Assembly (NCBI GenBank): GCA_041391125.1
Contig: JAWKON010000005.1
Location: 1 to 64,000, forward strand
DNA from: JACKBC01 sp041391125
Lineage (GTDB): Bacteria > Chloroflexota > Anaerolineae > Caldilineales > Caldilineaceae
DNA length: 64,000 bases
Direction: 5' to 3'
Position numbers and translations under genes: made by a program. Shown one piece after another: positions 9,025 to 20,793 of the stretch; positions within the stretch are counted from its first letter, which is position 1, and the number at the start of each line of letters is the position of its first letter. The notes beneath the pieces are model-generated. The model did not search any database, was not told where the DNA came from, and saw nothing but the letters and a program-made list of their open reading frames with translations.

Positions 9025-9081
9025 GTTTTTGAAGAGAAAGGGAGAAGGGAGAAAGGGGAAGGGGGAAAGGGAGAAGAGGCG

Positions 9082-10415
<1,334 letters not shown>

Positions 10416-10445
10416 ACTAAGATTCCTCCAATTGGTTGAGATTGA

Positions 10446-10480
10446 AAATAAAAAACCCTCTTCTGGATGAAAGAGGGTTT
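10446..10480 (-). terminator. Riboswitch expression-platform terminator
   Basis: Read on the minus strand, AAACCCTCTT, an 8-nt loop, AAGAGGGTTT and then a T-rich run form a Rho-independent terminator. Its 5' arm can instead pair with GATGAGAGGG, the 3' strand of riboswitch helix P1, with a two-base bulge. This gives a clear antiterminator alternative. Confidence 0.85.
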
Positions 10481-10552
10481 GCCATCGTTGCCATCAAACT
10501 GGCTTTGCCGCAAATTGTGCGAAAGTTGCGACGCGTGCGCCAGTTGATCTCC

Positions 10553-10673
<121 letters not shown>

Positions 10674-10749
10674 ATCACTATTTAATTGTGCTGTGGAGAG
10701 ACTATAGCAGGTCCGATTGGGTTTGTCAAGTGACGGAGAATTTATTTTT

Positions 10750-10831
10750 AACGCAAAGGGCGCAAGCGACGCAAGCGGCGCAAACGTTAATTGCCCTTGC
10801 GTCTTTAGCGTCGTTTGCGTCTCTTGCGTTT
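10750..10831. repeat. Word-repeat hairpin, ACGCAAAG class
   Basis: The left arm reiterates ACGCAAAGGGCGCAAGCG-type words; the right arm carries the reverse complement (CTTGCGTC, GTTTGCGTC, CTTGCGTTT). It lies between the divergent riboswitch leader and the M81 gene. No coding sequence is seen in this spacer. Confidence 0.85.
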
Positions 10832-10926
10832 AAATTTTCGTCGCTCTTTAACGCTTATGTAGGTGTGATATAATTGACCCCACACATCACCTCTCCGCAA
10901 ACCTCAACCAAAGGAGTTCTCCACAC

Positions 10927-12396
10927 ATGAACATCGCCATTGCCGGTATCATGCACGAATCTAACACCTTTGCCGCCGACCCCACGCCGCTGGAGAGCTT
11001 TCGCATCCAGCGCGGCCAGGCGATTATCGACCACTATCGCCCCACGTTTCATGAAATTGCCGGCTACATTGCCGGTGCGGATGAATACGATTTTGACCTG
11101 ACGCCGCTGCTGGCCGCCGACGCCACGCCCGCCGGACCGCTGACCAGCCACGCCTATGAAACGCTGGTGGGCGAATTGCTGACCGGGCTGGAGCGCGCCC
11201 GCGCCTCCGCCAATCCGCCGGATGGGCTGCTGCTGGCGCTGCACGGCGCCATGGTGGCCGAGGGCTTTCCGCAAGCCGATGGCGAAACGGTGCGCCGCGT
11301 GCGGGCGCTGATGGGGCCGGACTTCCCCATTGTGGTGACGCACGACTATCACGGCAACGTGCCAGAGCAGCTCGTGCAGGACGCCACCGCGCTCATCATA
11401 TACAAGACTTGCCCACACATTGACCAGCCCGAACGTGGACTGCAAGCGGCGGAACTGCTGGCGCGCACCATTCGCGGCGAAGTGCATCCCGTGTGCGCCA
11501 TTGCCAAACCCAACGTGCTCTTTAACATCATGTTTCACAACACCAGCGCTGGCCCCATGCAGCCGCTCATGGACGCGGCCATTGCGCTGGAATCCCAGCC
11601 GGGCATTTTGGCGACCAGTATTGCGGCGGGCTATCAATACGCCGACGTGCCGGCCATGGGGCCATCCATTGTGGTGGTGAGCGATGGCGACGTCGAGTTG
11701 GCGCAGCGGGAAGCCGACCGCTTGGGCCAGCTTATGTGGGCGCGGCGCGACGAGCTGATGCCCACGGCGCCCGATGCAGCGGATGCCGTGCGCCAAGCCA
11801 TGCAGAGCACGCAAACGCCGGTGGCGCTCTTTGAACTGGGCGACAACGTGGGCGGCGGCAGCGCCGGTGACGCCACCATTATTTTGCAGGAATTGATTGC
11901 GCAAAAGGCCAACGGCTGGGTGGTCACCATTTACGATCCCGAATCGGTGCAGCACTGTCTGGCGGCGGGCATTGGTGCATCTGTTTCGCTGCGTGGGCGG
12001 CAAGCTCGACAATCAGCATGGCCCACATTACATATTGACGACCGCGTGCGCACGCTGCACGACGGCACATACGAAGAGACCGAACGGCGGCACGGCGGCG
12101 GTCGCTATTTTAACCAGGGGCTGACCGCCGTGGTCGAAGTCAATCGTCACGGACCGGGTCAAGGCGGGCTGCTGGTCCTCAACAGCCGACGTATTACGCC
12201 CTTTAGCATCCACCAGATCACCTGTGTGGGCATCCAGCCGCCGCAGCAGCGCATTCTGGTGGCCAAGGGCGCGGTGGCGCCGCGGGCGGCGTATGAGCCG
12301 GTGTCGGCGCGCATTATCGAAGTAGACACGGCGGGGGCCACGGCGATAAATCGACCGGCGGCGGAGTATCGATTGAAAAGGGCCAGGGCTGTATGA
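10927..12396 (+). CDS. M81-family (MlrC-like) metallopeptidase
   Basis: A 489-residue protein matching the microcystin LR degradation protein MlrC family. Seen are IAIAGIMHESNTFA at the N-terminus, LLALHGAMVAEG, VVTHDYHGNV (metal-binding Asp/His) and FELGDNVGGGSAGDAT. The family includes zinc peptidases acting on linear microcystin or related peptides; the substrate here is unknown. The start is supported by AAAGGAG at good spacing. Near residues 357-370 the text SLRGRQARQSAWPTLH departs from the family. The alternative frame gives VGGKLDNQHGP, the expected glycine-rich loop, so a pair of compensating one-base errors is likely (about 11990-12030). The end of the gene is GC-rich and normal. 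Confidence 0.85.
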   Translation: MNIAIAGIMHESNTFAADPTPLESFRIQRGQAIIDHYRPTFHEIAGYIAGADEYDFDLTPLLAADATPAGPLTSHAYETLVGELLTGLERARASANPPDGLLLALHGAMVAEGFPQADGETVRRVRALMGPDFPIVVTHDYHGNVPEQLVQDATALIIYKTCPHIDQPERGLQAAELLARTIRGEVHPVCAIAKPNVLFNIMFHNTSAGPMQPLMDAAIALESQPGILATSIAAGYQYADVPAMGPSIVVVSDGDVELAQREADRLGQLMWARRDELMPTAPDAADAVRQAMQSTQTPVALFELGDNVGGGSAGDATIILQELIAQKANGWVVTIYDPESVQHCLAAGIGASVSLRGRQARQSAWPTLHIDDRVRTLHDGTYEETERRHGGGRYFNQGLTAVVEVNRHGPGQGGLLVLNSRRITPFSIHQITCVGIQPPQQRILVAKGAVAPRAAYEPVSARIIEVDTAGATAINRPAAEYRLKRARAV

Positions 12397-12507
12397 ATGG
12401 GGGCGGAGAAGGCGTGTAACGCCCTTTTCCATCGCTTTCTCAATCGATGCGTTTACGATCACACCATCTTTGGTTTACTTGAACGTTAATTTTAAATTCT
12501 TTCAACA

Positions 12508-12556
12508 GGTGTCTTTCACTTTGGAACGAGACGGATCCCCAAAGTGAAAGACACCT
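12508..12556. repeat. 18-bp-arm inverted repeat
   Basis: AGGTGTCTTTCACTTTGG (12508-12525) and its exact reverse complement (12539-12556) flank a 13-nt loop. It lies between the M81 gene and a convergent hypothetical gene. There is no T-tract. Confidence 0.88.
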
Positions 12557-12591
12557 AATACAATGTAGGTTGACATAATAATAGACCTGTG

Positions 12592-13074
12592 TTATAGTAA
12601 ACACACTTCGCACCAGAACATCGTCCTCTTTGTTGCATCAGTAGCAATTCCCGCCTGTAATACCCAACACCCCAAAGGTGACCCCCAACAATCACATGCT
12701 ATCTTTGCGCTTGCCTTTTTCAGGTACGGTGTATTAAGCGCGCCGGTTTTGGTATTCCCCATCTGCGCCGAACCGTCAAATCGTTCGACTGAGCGTACAT
12801 CGAAGTCTGTAAACGCTGCGTTCCATTCCGCCTGATAGTTTATATGTGTTGTGTATGTATAGTCGCGCCGATAGCCCTCATCTAAAGAAAGGGAAGTGTC
12901 CCCGTGCTTCAGCAACGTTGAAAGCGGCCCATTGGGCCTGGCGCTCCATTCTCCTCTTTGTTCTGCAAAGTTTATTACCCCCCATTTATTCAGCACAAAA
13001 TAGTGTATCCATGATCTGAGTCCATAGACACAACTGCGCCCCAAGAACCTGCGTAATATGGCCACTCCTGTCAA
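12592..13074 (-). CDS. Hypothetical protein
   Basis: A 160-residue open frame on the minus strand with rare-looking, lower-GC codon use compared with the flanking genes. No family is recognised. It contains many aromatic residues (RRDYTYTTHINYQAEWNAAF), three cysteines in the last 35 residues before a final cysteine, and no clear signal peptide or membrane helix. It overlaps by 17 bp the opposite-strand remnant that begins near 13058. No strong ribosome binding site is obvious, so it may be a chance frame or a remnant of a larger gene. Confidence 0.3.
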   Translation of the reverse strand: MTGVAILRRFLGRSCVYGLRSWIHYFVLNKWGVINFAEQRGEWSARPNGPLSTLLKHGDTSLSLDEGYRRDYTYTTHINYQAEWNAAFTDFDVRSVERFDGSAQMGNTKTGALNTPYLKKASAKIACDCWGSPLGCWVLQAGIATDATKRTMFWCEVCLL

Positions 13075-15166
13075 CAGCCCACCCGCAGGCCAAAACGATC
13101 TCTATCTGCCGCTGGTTCGACGCAGTGAACGGTCCAGTACGTCTCCCCCAGCGCTGTTTGAATCGCGCCCCATCAGCAGCGCTTCAGATTCACCGCAGGG
13201 GCAGACGATTCACCTCCCCTGATTCAATCCGCCAGCCAGCCACTTGTGCAAGCGGCGCAGATCGCCACGTGCAGCGGTCTTACCAGTGCGCTCTTTGTGG
13301 GCATCAGCGACCCGCTGCCCAGCGATGACGCCGCGCTGGTGGCGTATCTGACCAATCAATTGGGCATGGCGGTGGCGAAAGCGGGCGCAGGATGCGGTCC
13401 AAGCATCTGACATTGCGGGCAAGGCGCTGGTGCTGGTCTCCGATTCGGTGGATTCGCAGAACGTGACGGCCGCCTTTGTCAGCGCCCTGAGCACGGCAGC
13501 GGTTCCCGCCCTTGTGTGGGAATCCGGTGCTGGAGTCGAGCTGAACCTGACCGGCGCTGCCGACCCGCCGACCAGGTACGCTGGGCATTAATCAGCTCAT
13601 GGTTGCGGCCATCCGCTAGCCGCAGGACTGAGTGGTACGGTACTGGTCAATAGCGCCAGCGGTGGCCGCACCTTTCACTATGGGGTTCCACCAGCGGGCG
13701 CCATACGCATTGCCACTAGCGTGGATGATGCCAACAAAGCGCTCATCTTTGGCTATGAGGTGAACGCTGCCATGATGCCGGGCGCCACGGCGCCGGCAAC
13801 GAGTTGGCTTCTTTAGCGGTGATGAACCCTACTTTCCGCTGGAAAACGGCGCAGCCTACAGCGGTCCCCACCTGGGCGCTCTTTGCCGCCGCCGTGGATT
13901 GGGCCAAAAGCTGCACAGCTACCGCCGCCACGCCCACGCCCACACCGGGCGGCCCCACGCCCACACCGGGCGGCCCATTGGTCATTACCAAATATTGTGT
14001 GGGGCGAAGTCTATCGCGCCAACCCGACCACGAGGCGCCGACAACTGGCCGGCCACCTGGGGTGATGATGGGCTGCTCTACACCGCCTTTGGCGATGGCG
14101 ACGTTTGTAGCGGCACCAAATGGTCGCTGGGGTTGGCCGCGGTCAGCGGCGAGCCGACAAACTTTACCGGCGTCAACATTGCGGGTGACATTGCCGAGTC
14201 GGTAGCCGATTATGGCGACGGCGAAGGATGGGCGCAAAGCCAGCGGCCTGCTCATGGTGGACGGCACGCTCTACATGTGGCTGCGCAACGTGGACCGGCT
14301 GGGCCATCAGTGCAAGCTGGCCTGGTCGGGCGACCACGGGCTGCACTGGAGCGAGGCGAGCTGGGTCTTGAGCGAGTTCGGCTACTGCACCTTTATCAAC
14401 TTTGGCCAGAATGACGGCGCCCGCGACGGCTATGTCTACAGCGTGTCGCACGACAACCCATCGGCCTACACCGCGGCCAGCCACTTTATCCTCATGCGGG
14501 CGCCCAAGGGGCAACTGAGCAACCGCAGCGCCTATGGTTCTTTACGGGGCTGGACGGCGCCAAACAATCCGCTGTGGAGCAGCGACGTGAAGATCAACGC
14601 GGGGCGGTCTTTACGCCGCCAGCAAAGCGCTGCGCTCGGGCATTTCCTACAACGCCGGGCTGCGATGATATGTCTCTGGTGGCAGCAGCTTCCCACAACG
14701 GCGGGCCGGACACGCGGCGGGCGGCTTTGGCGTCTACTATGCGTCCGAGCCGTGGGGACCGTGGCAGAGCGCCTACTACACCACCCAGTGGGACATGGGG
14801 CCGGGCGAGACGGCCAGCTTCCCGCCCAAGTGGATCAGCAGCGACGGTCGCAGCGCTTGGCTGCTCTTCTCCGGCGACGACAACTTCTCGCTGCGCCGCG
14901 CCACCTTTGAGATCAGCTTGGCGCACCCGGCTACGCCGACCGCAACCGCGACGGCTACGCCCACGGGAGCTGCCCACCAACACGCCCGCACCGACGCCCA
15001 CCTTGCCGTTGGCCACGCCTACACCGACCGCAACGCGGACGCCGTTGCCCACGCCGAGACGCAGCCCTTTAGCCCGCTGCCCACGCCGACACCCACGCAG
15101 CCGATTAGTCCGCGCCAGACGCCGGTGTCGGGTGAGTTGCAAGCGTTAATAGAAATCTCAACTTAG
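13058..15166 (+). pseudogene. Secreted DUF4185-like protein, copy 1, heavily frameshifted
   Basis: The coding signal passes through many frames. It begins with NDLYLPLVRR and a ligand-binding-like segment (ALFVGISDPLPSDDAALVAYL, then KALVLVSDSVDSQNVTAAF). A TPTPGG linker follows, then a DUF4185/DUF5005-type domain (NWPATWGDDGLLYTAFGDGD, LLMVDGTLYMWLRNVDRLG, LAWSGDHGLHWSEASW, FGYCTFINFG, EPWGPWQSAYYTTQWD). The end is a Thr/Pro-rich linker. The domain is clearly homologous to the better-preserved copy at 18810-20635. Related domains are reported as carbohydrate-active, possibly arabinan-degrading, but activity here is unknown. The N-terminus and signal peptide are not seen. Frame changes number at least eight. 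It may continue into the calcium-repeat/toxin region that follows. Confidence 0.55.
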
Positions 15167-15231
15167 CGTCCAATTCCTATGTTGGTCAGTCTCTATATAT
15201 GCCATTTGCGTCCGGATATCACTTGGCTAGA

Positions 15232-17548
15232 GATAATTAGCAGCGGAGTATTACCGCGCTAGATCGAGATGATGATGGACTCTATGACTTAGACGAAATT
15301 CTTCACACAGGCTCAGATCCATTCCAAAAAGATCGCGATGGGAATGGCATCAGTGATAAAGACGAAGACCCAGACAACGATGGGTTGACCAATATTCTCC
15401 GAGGTAACGCTCCACCACACAAACCCACTTACGCCAGATACGGATGGGGACTCGCTTGATGATAAAGGCTCTGAAAGTGACTCTGGTTCAGATCCGACAA
15501 AATTTGATACAGATGACGATGGTTAGCAGACGATAGTGGCGCGTTTGGGTACAAATGTCAACGATGTGGACAGCAATAATAATGGCGTACCCGATGGACT
15601 GGAGATTTACACATCCCCTCGCCGCAACATCGGATGGCGACGTCGTTGTGAATCTGCGCGGTGTGGGCGACATTTGCGAAACAACTGATGTACGCCGACT
15701 TGCAAATGCAGATGATACGGTTCCAGCAACTTCCGGGACAGGTCGGACCTGCCATTCTCGTCTCTACAGAACGGCCTGTAATCAATGTGCAGGTGAAGTT
15801 ACCTATTTATGTATCACAGGTGCCTGGCGGTGACACAAACGGACTTGAATTGATGCGCTTTGACGAAGAAACCGTTCAGTTTAAGCATCTTGGTCGAGCT
15901 GGAGCAAACGCATCCCAGGTTTGGGCAGACAGTTCATCTGTCGGCATCTTTATTTTGATCCATATGCCAACCTGGGAAGCACAATGGAATAGCAGTCTGC
16001 AAATAATACAAAATGCAGTAACTGCCGCCAATGCCGAAGAGGACACCGATGGGATGGTCATCTTGCTGAGTGTTTGGGATGCGCTGGTTTTTAGCAGAGT
16101 GATGGAACATTGGTTACTACCGATCCAAATGCGTGGGATACCGATTTGGATGGGCTATCAGATGGAAGAGGTGGCGAAGACTGATCGAAGGTGACTCAGG
16201 ATTTCATTATCAAGTTACCACCAATCAACGCAATGGACACAGATAATGATGGTCTGCTCGATTCTGAAGAAATAGACATTGGTACAAGCCCAAATCGAGG
16301 CTATACGGATGGGGATACGCTCTCCGATCTACTGGAGCTTAACAACGACTTTGATCCACTTGATCCAAATCCTGATGGTGATCATCGTCGCGATGATGTG
16401 GAATACGCAAAAGGAAGCGTCCATTTTATTTTGATCCCGGCGCTAATAGCTGGCCAAATGGCCCTGGCAGGTCTAGCATTTGGTGAAGCAGGTGAGTCAT
16501 TTGTGGAACTTGGTTGGATGGAAGAGGATACCTATCTTTCCGTGTACTATATGGCGGGATGGTTGGTCAGCGGCTTTACTGCGGTAGGCGATATTAGCGA
16601 TGCAGTTGCGGACGCAATTCAAGGAGATGTGAAGCGTGGCATTGAGCGTTTTGGCACTCGTTTCTTAAGGTTGGCGATGGCTCCAAAGTGGCAACCGTTT
16701 TTGGGAAAAATGACAAGTTTTGCCTAGAAACGCCAAAGGTTACAAAGTATTGCTGCCCTCGTCCGTTGGACCATGCGCACCTTTGAGAACAGAGCGATTT
16801 TGACTCAGTTTGACCTCTTTAAAAAGCTGCTTACTAGGCCATCGGCTACAGCCAGGAGACCATTGACGCTCTGCATCCAGACATACTGAAACGGGTAGCC
16901 AAGCGGGCCAGCAATCCTGCTGTCATCAACCGCATGCTCCAACAGGGTGGTGAAATCAAGCATTTTGAGTTAAGCGGAACGCTCTACAAGCGATCAAGGC
17001 CAAAGCCAATGATGCCAGCCTGTGGAAGGTGGGCGACAATGTGGCTGAACGTTGCAATGAAAGCGGCTGTGCAAGTTTTGGAAACAGAGAAGGGTATGAG
17101 ATTCTTTATGTACAGCGTAATCTTGAGCTATACCCAGGTGGTGGCGTTCATCGCAAAGGTCCTGATATTGTGAAGCGCAAGAATAGCAGACCGTTATTGT
17201 CGAAGTGAAGGCAACTGATGTGGTTGAAACCAACTTTACTAACTCTCGATTCAAAGGCGAACTTAATAATGTGCCTACGTATCAACCATCACGACGGTAA
17301 CACAACAGATTACTATGACAATTACTTGGACCCTCTAGAGGCAGCCGCTCTAGCAAATCCAACCAATGCAAAACTCAATGATGCTGTACAACAGCTTGAT
17401 GACGTAGCAACTAACAATGCGGGGGACTATGAAGCTATCATCATTGGATTCTCGACTAATAGCGGAAATTGGTAGAGTTGATGATGTTTTAAACAGGCTG
17501 ACTCAAGATGCGACAAGAGTGCATACTTATTTAATAAATCCTCAGTAA
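15232..17548 (+). pseudogene. Polymorphic-toxin-like protein: calcium-binding repeats and PD-(D/E)XK nuclease C-terminus (frameshifted)
   Basis: A lower-GC stretch. It begins with thrombospondin-type-3-like Asp-rich repeats (LDRDDDGLYDLDE, DRDGNGISDKDEDPDNDGL, DTDGDSLDD, DTDNDGLLDSEE). A hydrophobic segment with YYMAGWLVSGFTAVGDISDA then resembles pre-toxin regions. The C-terminal region contains GPDIVKRKNSR and, one frame over, TVIVEVKATDVVETNF. Together these give the D...ExK pattern of PD-(D/E)XK nucleases. The tail continues DYYDNYLDPLEAAALANP and ends VDDVLNRLTQDATRVHTYL before a TAA at 17546. At least six frame changes interrupt it. The order adhesive repeats, pre-toxin, nuclease fits a polymorphic or contact-dependent toxin. 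The start is unknown and may be fused to the DUF4185-like gene. Confidence 0.5.
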
Positions 17549-17778
17549 GGAAAATGTAGAGAATCTATTCGCTTGAAGGTGAATAATCCATGTAATGACT
17601 GTAAACATGAATGGTAAAAGCCGAAACGTTTTCTCCCTTCGCCAATCATGTTTTTACAGTCATTCTCTATCTATATTGAATGTAGGGCCAATTAATCGTG
17701 ATAATCTAAAATTCAATAACGCCCAACTTCAAAGGAACTTGTTGAGGCACAGGCGAAGTTAGAAAAAAAACCAAATAG

Positions 17779-18003
17779 ATGGAGAGAGAAAATGAGAGGG
17801 TAGGTAGGGTTCTGCATTGGATGAACAATCCCAAAGCCAAAAAGTATTTGAAACATGCCGCCAAATTGCGTATTAGCACTTTGAAGGTAGGAAAAACCCC
17901 AAGGCTGGAATTGATGGCAATCGCCAATTATTATCGCCTGGCTGGTGAATTAATTGGCCCAACATTTATTTTGAGCGCGCCTATGAAATGCCGCGCGATG
18001 TGA
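17779..18003 (+). CDS. Small hypothetical protein after the toxin, possible immunity gene
   Basis: A 74-residue frame (MERENERVGRVLHWMNNPKA...) just downstream of the nuclease toxin end, in AT-richer DNA. The region is basic and helical (AKKYLKHAAKLRISTLKVGK). Its natural end seems to be in another frame (YFERAYEMPRDVR then stop), so one base is probably missing near 17965. Its position after a toxin C-terminus is where an immunity gene would be expected, but no immunity family is recognised. Confidence 0.35.
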   Translation: MERENERVGRVLHWMNNPKAKKYLKHAAKLRISTLKVGKTPRLELMAIANYYRLAGELIGPTFILSAPMKCRAM

Positions 18004-18013
18004 GGTGACCTCC

Positions 18014-18350
18014 ATGATCCCACATGGCGATTCACCCATTATGCATCTTCTAATCTGGTTTGCTTTGCATTTGAAACATATTGCCGAAAACGACCCAATA
18101 TGGTACGATTCTGCTTGAAAATGAACCCGATTTTAGGCCCGGCTTACTTGCACCGAATGTTGCGCTTTTGGCAGAGGCAAAGTTAACGAATAATGTCACA
18201 CAGGCACAACGAGCAATCGACACAATTGCATCATCAATTAGAGCATCAAGGATCAAGATTCAAACCAGTGGTGATATTACCATATGGGATGCTTATGAAC
18301 TTGGCCTGGACGTTTTGGCTGAAATTGAAGCGAATAACGTAAGCAAATGA
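18014..18350 (+). pseudogene. Second possible immunity-type small gene, frameshifted
   Basis: Begins at an ATG at 18014 (MIPHGDSPIMHLLIWFALHL). It switches frame near 18085-18105 and continues YGTILLENEPDFRPGLLAPN and AIDTIASSIRASRIKIQTSG to a stop at 18350. The composition is acidic, as is common for immunity proteins against nucleases. No family is recognised. Its stop overlaps the next small frame by ATGA, suggesting a short polycistronic unit. Confidence 0.35.
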
Positions 18351-18514
18351 GTAGAATACCTAGTGTAGCCGTCTTCGGCTTCGACCAGCCGACCCAAACA
18401 CTCTGGCGGCGCTTCTTGCCCTTTATGGCGCCTTTAGAAAAGTTAAATGGGAAACCCATTCATAAAGGATTTATGACTTACTCAAAAACTATCAATGGCC
18501 ACAAAGCCAACTAA
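18347..18514 (+). CDS. Small hypothetical protein coupled to the preceding frame
   Basis: A 55-residue frame (MSRIPSVAVFGFDQPTQTLW...) whose ATG overlaps the upstream TGA. It is rich in Phe, Pro and Lys. No family is recognised. It may be the start of a longer, frameshifted gene, because the next 230 bp contain only a weak frame with one hydrophobic segment (VLSLLCILALIAILPFLPW) and no clear start. I see nothing else between 18515 and 18737. Confidence 0.3.
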   Translation: MSRIPSVAVFGFDQPTQTLWRRFLPFMAPLEKLNGKPIHKGFMTYSKTINGHKAN

Positions 18515-18737
18515 AGTTGGCCACAAAATACCTAAAAATTGTGTTCTGAGCCTTTTGTGTATTTTGGCGCTCATCGCCATTCTGCCCTTTTTGCCATGGA
18601 CTCGTTCGTTAGTTAGTCAATCGGTTGGCGGGTCAGCTTTGGGCTGCCCCGCCAACCGCATAAGCCCTAAAAATCATCCTGAGCCCACCGCCACCGCATT
18701 GCCCTCCTGCCGGTCTAGCCCGGTCCCCCCCTCAGCG

Positions 18738-18800
18738 TGAAAAGATGACAAGATGACCGGATGACAAGGTGACATTCACTGTGTCTGTGTCATCCCACAG
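18738..18800. repeat. Word-repeat element, GGTGACAA class (mostly one arm)
   Basis: Reiterated AGATGACA/GGATGACA/AGGTGACA words just before the ribosome binding site of the following gene; only a short complementary arm (TGTGTCATCCC) is present. Relatives lie at 20706, 32962, 39363 and 40091. Confidence 0.75.
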
Positions 18801-18809
18801 GAGAATATC

Positions 18810-20635
18810 ATGCATACTCGCTGGATGCCCCCCGCAATCCTGGCTGTTCTGACCTGCCTGCTGGTCGGGCAGTTTGCCGTGGCTGTGGCGCGCCCGTTGG
18901 CGCAATCGGCCGCAGATGGGAAGTTGGTTTCGCCGCCGCATGGGGCCGTATTTGCGGCGGGCGAGGCCATTATGATTGAAATGGAGATGGGCCAAGACGC
19001 CGCCCTGGAACGAGTTGAATTCTATGCCAATGGCGACTTGATCACCACGCTGCTCGAGGCGCCCTGGCGCTATGTCTGGCAAAATGCACCCAGCGGCGTC
19101 TATACCCTTGCGGCGCGCGGCGTCTCCGACAGCGGCGCGGCCAGCGTGCTGGGCCGTGCGCAGGTGCTGGTGCAGCGGGCGTCGCAGCCCGGCGAGCCGG
19201 TCCCGCCCAGCCCTGTGATAATCGACGTTAGCTGGGCGCCCACCGCCACCATTACGCGCATTGGTGTAGACAGCGACAACTGGACGCCCACCTGGGCCGA
19301 TGATGGCCATCTCTACTCGGGTTATGGGGATGGCAAAGGCTTCGAGCCCAAGCTGCTAGAGAAGATCAGCATGGGCTTTGGGCGCATTAGCGGTTCGCCG
19401 CCCAACGTGGTGGGGACCAACATGCGCTCGGCCGATGAGCAGCCCTATGGCGGCGGCGCCAATGGCAAGAAGAACAGCGGCCTGCTTATGGTGGATAACG
19501 TGCTCTACATGTGGGTGCGCAACGTGGTCACCAAGGGCAAAGGCTGCCAGTTGGCCTGGTCCACCGACCACGCCCAAAGCTGGCAGTGGAGCGACTGGCT
19601 CTTTGCCGACTTTGGCTACTGCGCCTTTCTCAACTTTGGCCCCAACTACGCCGGCGCCCGCGATGACTATGTCTATATGGTCACGCCGGATGGTCCCAGC
19701 GCTTACGTCGCGTATCAAGATTTTGTGTTGACGCGCGTCCCCAAAACGCAGATTGCCAATCGCTACGCCTATGAATTTCTGCGCGCCGTCGATGAAAACA
19801 ACGATCCCATCTGGACCGCGGATATTGCACAGCGCGGCGCGGTCTTTTCCACCGTGGGTGCAAAGGCGGGCCGCTCGGGGATGGTCTACAACGCGGCGCT
19901 GGGACGCTATCTCTGGTGGCAGGGCATCAACGTGGCCGGCCCCGATGAGCGCTATGAGGGCGGCTTTGGCGTTTATGATGCGCCGGAACCGTGGGGGCCG
20001 TGGACGGTAGTCTACTATACCGATCTGTGGGACCATCCGCCCGGCGCCGTGGGCACCTTCCCCACCAAGTGGATGAGTGACGATGGCCGCACCCTCTATT
20101 TGGCGTTTGACGCCAACGATGGCCCCTCTCCATCCGCCAAGTCACCTTGCAGACGTTCGACCCATTGCTGCCCGGCGGCAATACATCCACCATCGCTACA
20201 TCAACAGCGACACCAATCGCCACAACTACCCCTTCGTGGACGCCGCCCCCACGGCCACTCCTACATGGACGCCCACATGGACGCCGATGTCGACACCCAC
20301 ATCGACATCCATGTGGACGCCAACTCCGCTACCGGCAACCGACGCCAACCGCCTCGGCGACGGAGACGGCCGCACCCGTACCTTCCCCCACCATGACACC
20401 CGTTTTTACGGCTATAGCTACGGTCACGGCGCCGCCGTCAACTGCACCGCCGGTTATGACGCACACGCCTTCACCGGCGGTCACCGTTACGGCCCTGCCA
20501 AACCCCACCTCTGCGGTCACATTTGAACCCGATGTTGCGCCTGTATCCACAAGCACAAGCACGCCGGAGACACCGCCAGTCATCCGCACCGAAAGGCGGC
20601 TCTATCTGCCAATCGCCCGGCGAGCCAAGGCGTAG
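18810..20635 (+). CDS. Secreted DUF4185-like protein, copy 2 (3' part frameshifted)
   Basis: Starts MHTRWMPPAILAVLTCLLVG, a signal peptide, after a GGAG ribosome binding site. Residues about 35-120 form a bacterial Ig-like domain (VSPPHGAVFAAGEAIMIEME, VEFYANGDLI). Residues about 150-440 form a DUF4185/DUF5005-type domain (SDNWTPTWADDGHLYSGYGD, SGLLMVDNVLYMWVRN, AWSTDHAQSWQWSDW, FGYCAFLNFGPNYAGARDDY, PTKWMSDDGRTLYLAFD). The frame breaks near 20130, where the expected FSVRQVTLQTFDP reads on in another frame. A long Thr/Pro linker (TPTWTPTWTPMSTPTSTS) with further frame switches ends in RRLYLPIARRAKA at 20635. Related domains are proposed carbohydrate hydrolases. It is probably exported and either cell-wall-associated or released. 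Confidence 0.65.
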
Positions 20636-20705
20636 GTATAACCTATTCGAATGCCTCCACAACAGCAAACTGTTACACAAGCCTGCCGCCACGTCAGGCA
20701 AAATA

Positions 20706-20768
20706 GATGACAAGGTGACCGGCTGACATGGTGACTTCGACAGGCTCAGTCACCATGTGACCGGTCAT
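20706..20768. repeat. Word-repeat hairpin, GGTGACAA class
   Basis: GATGACAAGGTGACCGG... pairs with ...CACCATGTGACCGGTCAT. The loop is TTCGACAGGCTCAG, a motif also seen in hairpins at 29467 and 35824 in related form. It lies between the DUF4185-like gene and the oxidoreductase gene. Confidence 0.85.
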
Positions 20769-20793
20769 ACATAAATTTATGAGGAAAACACCC

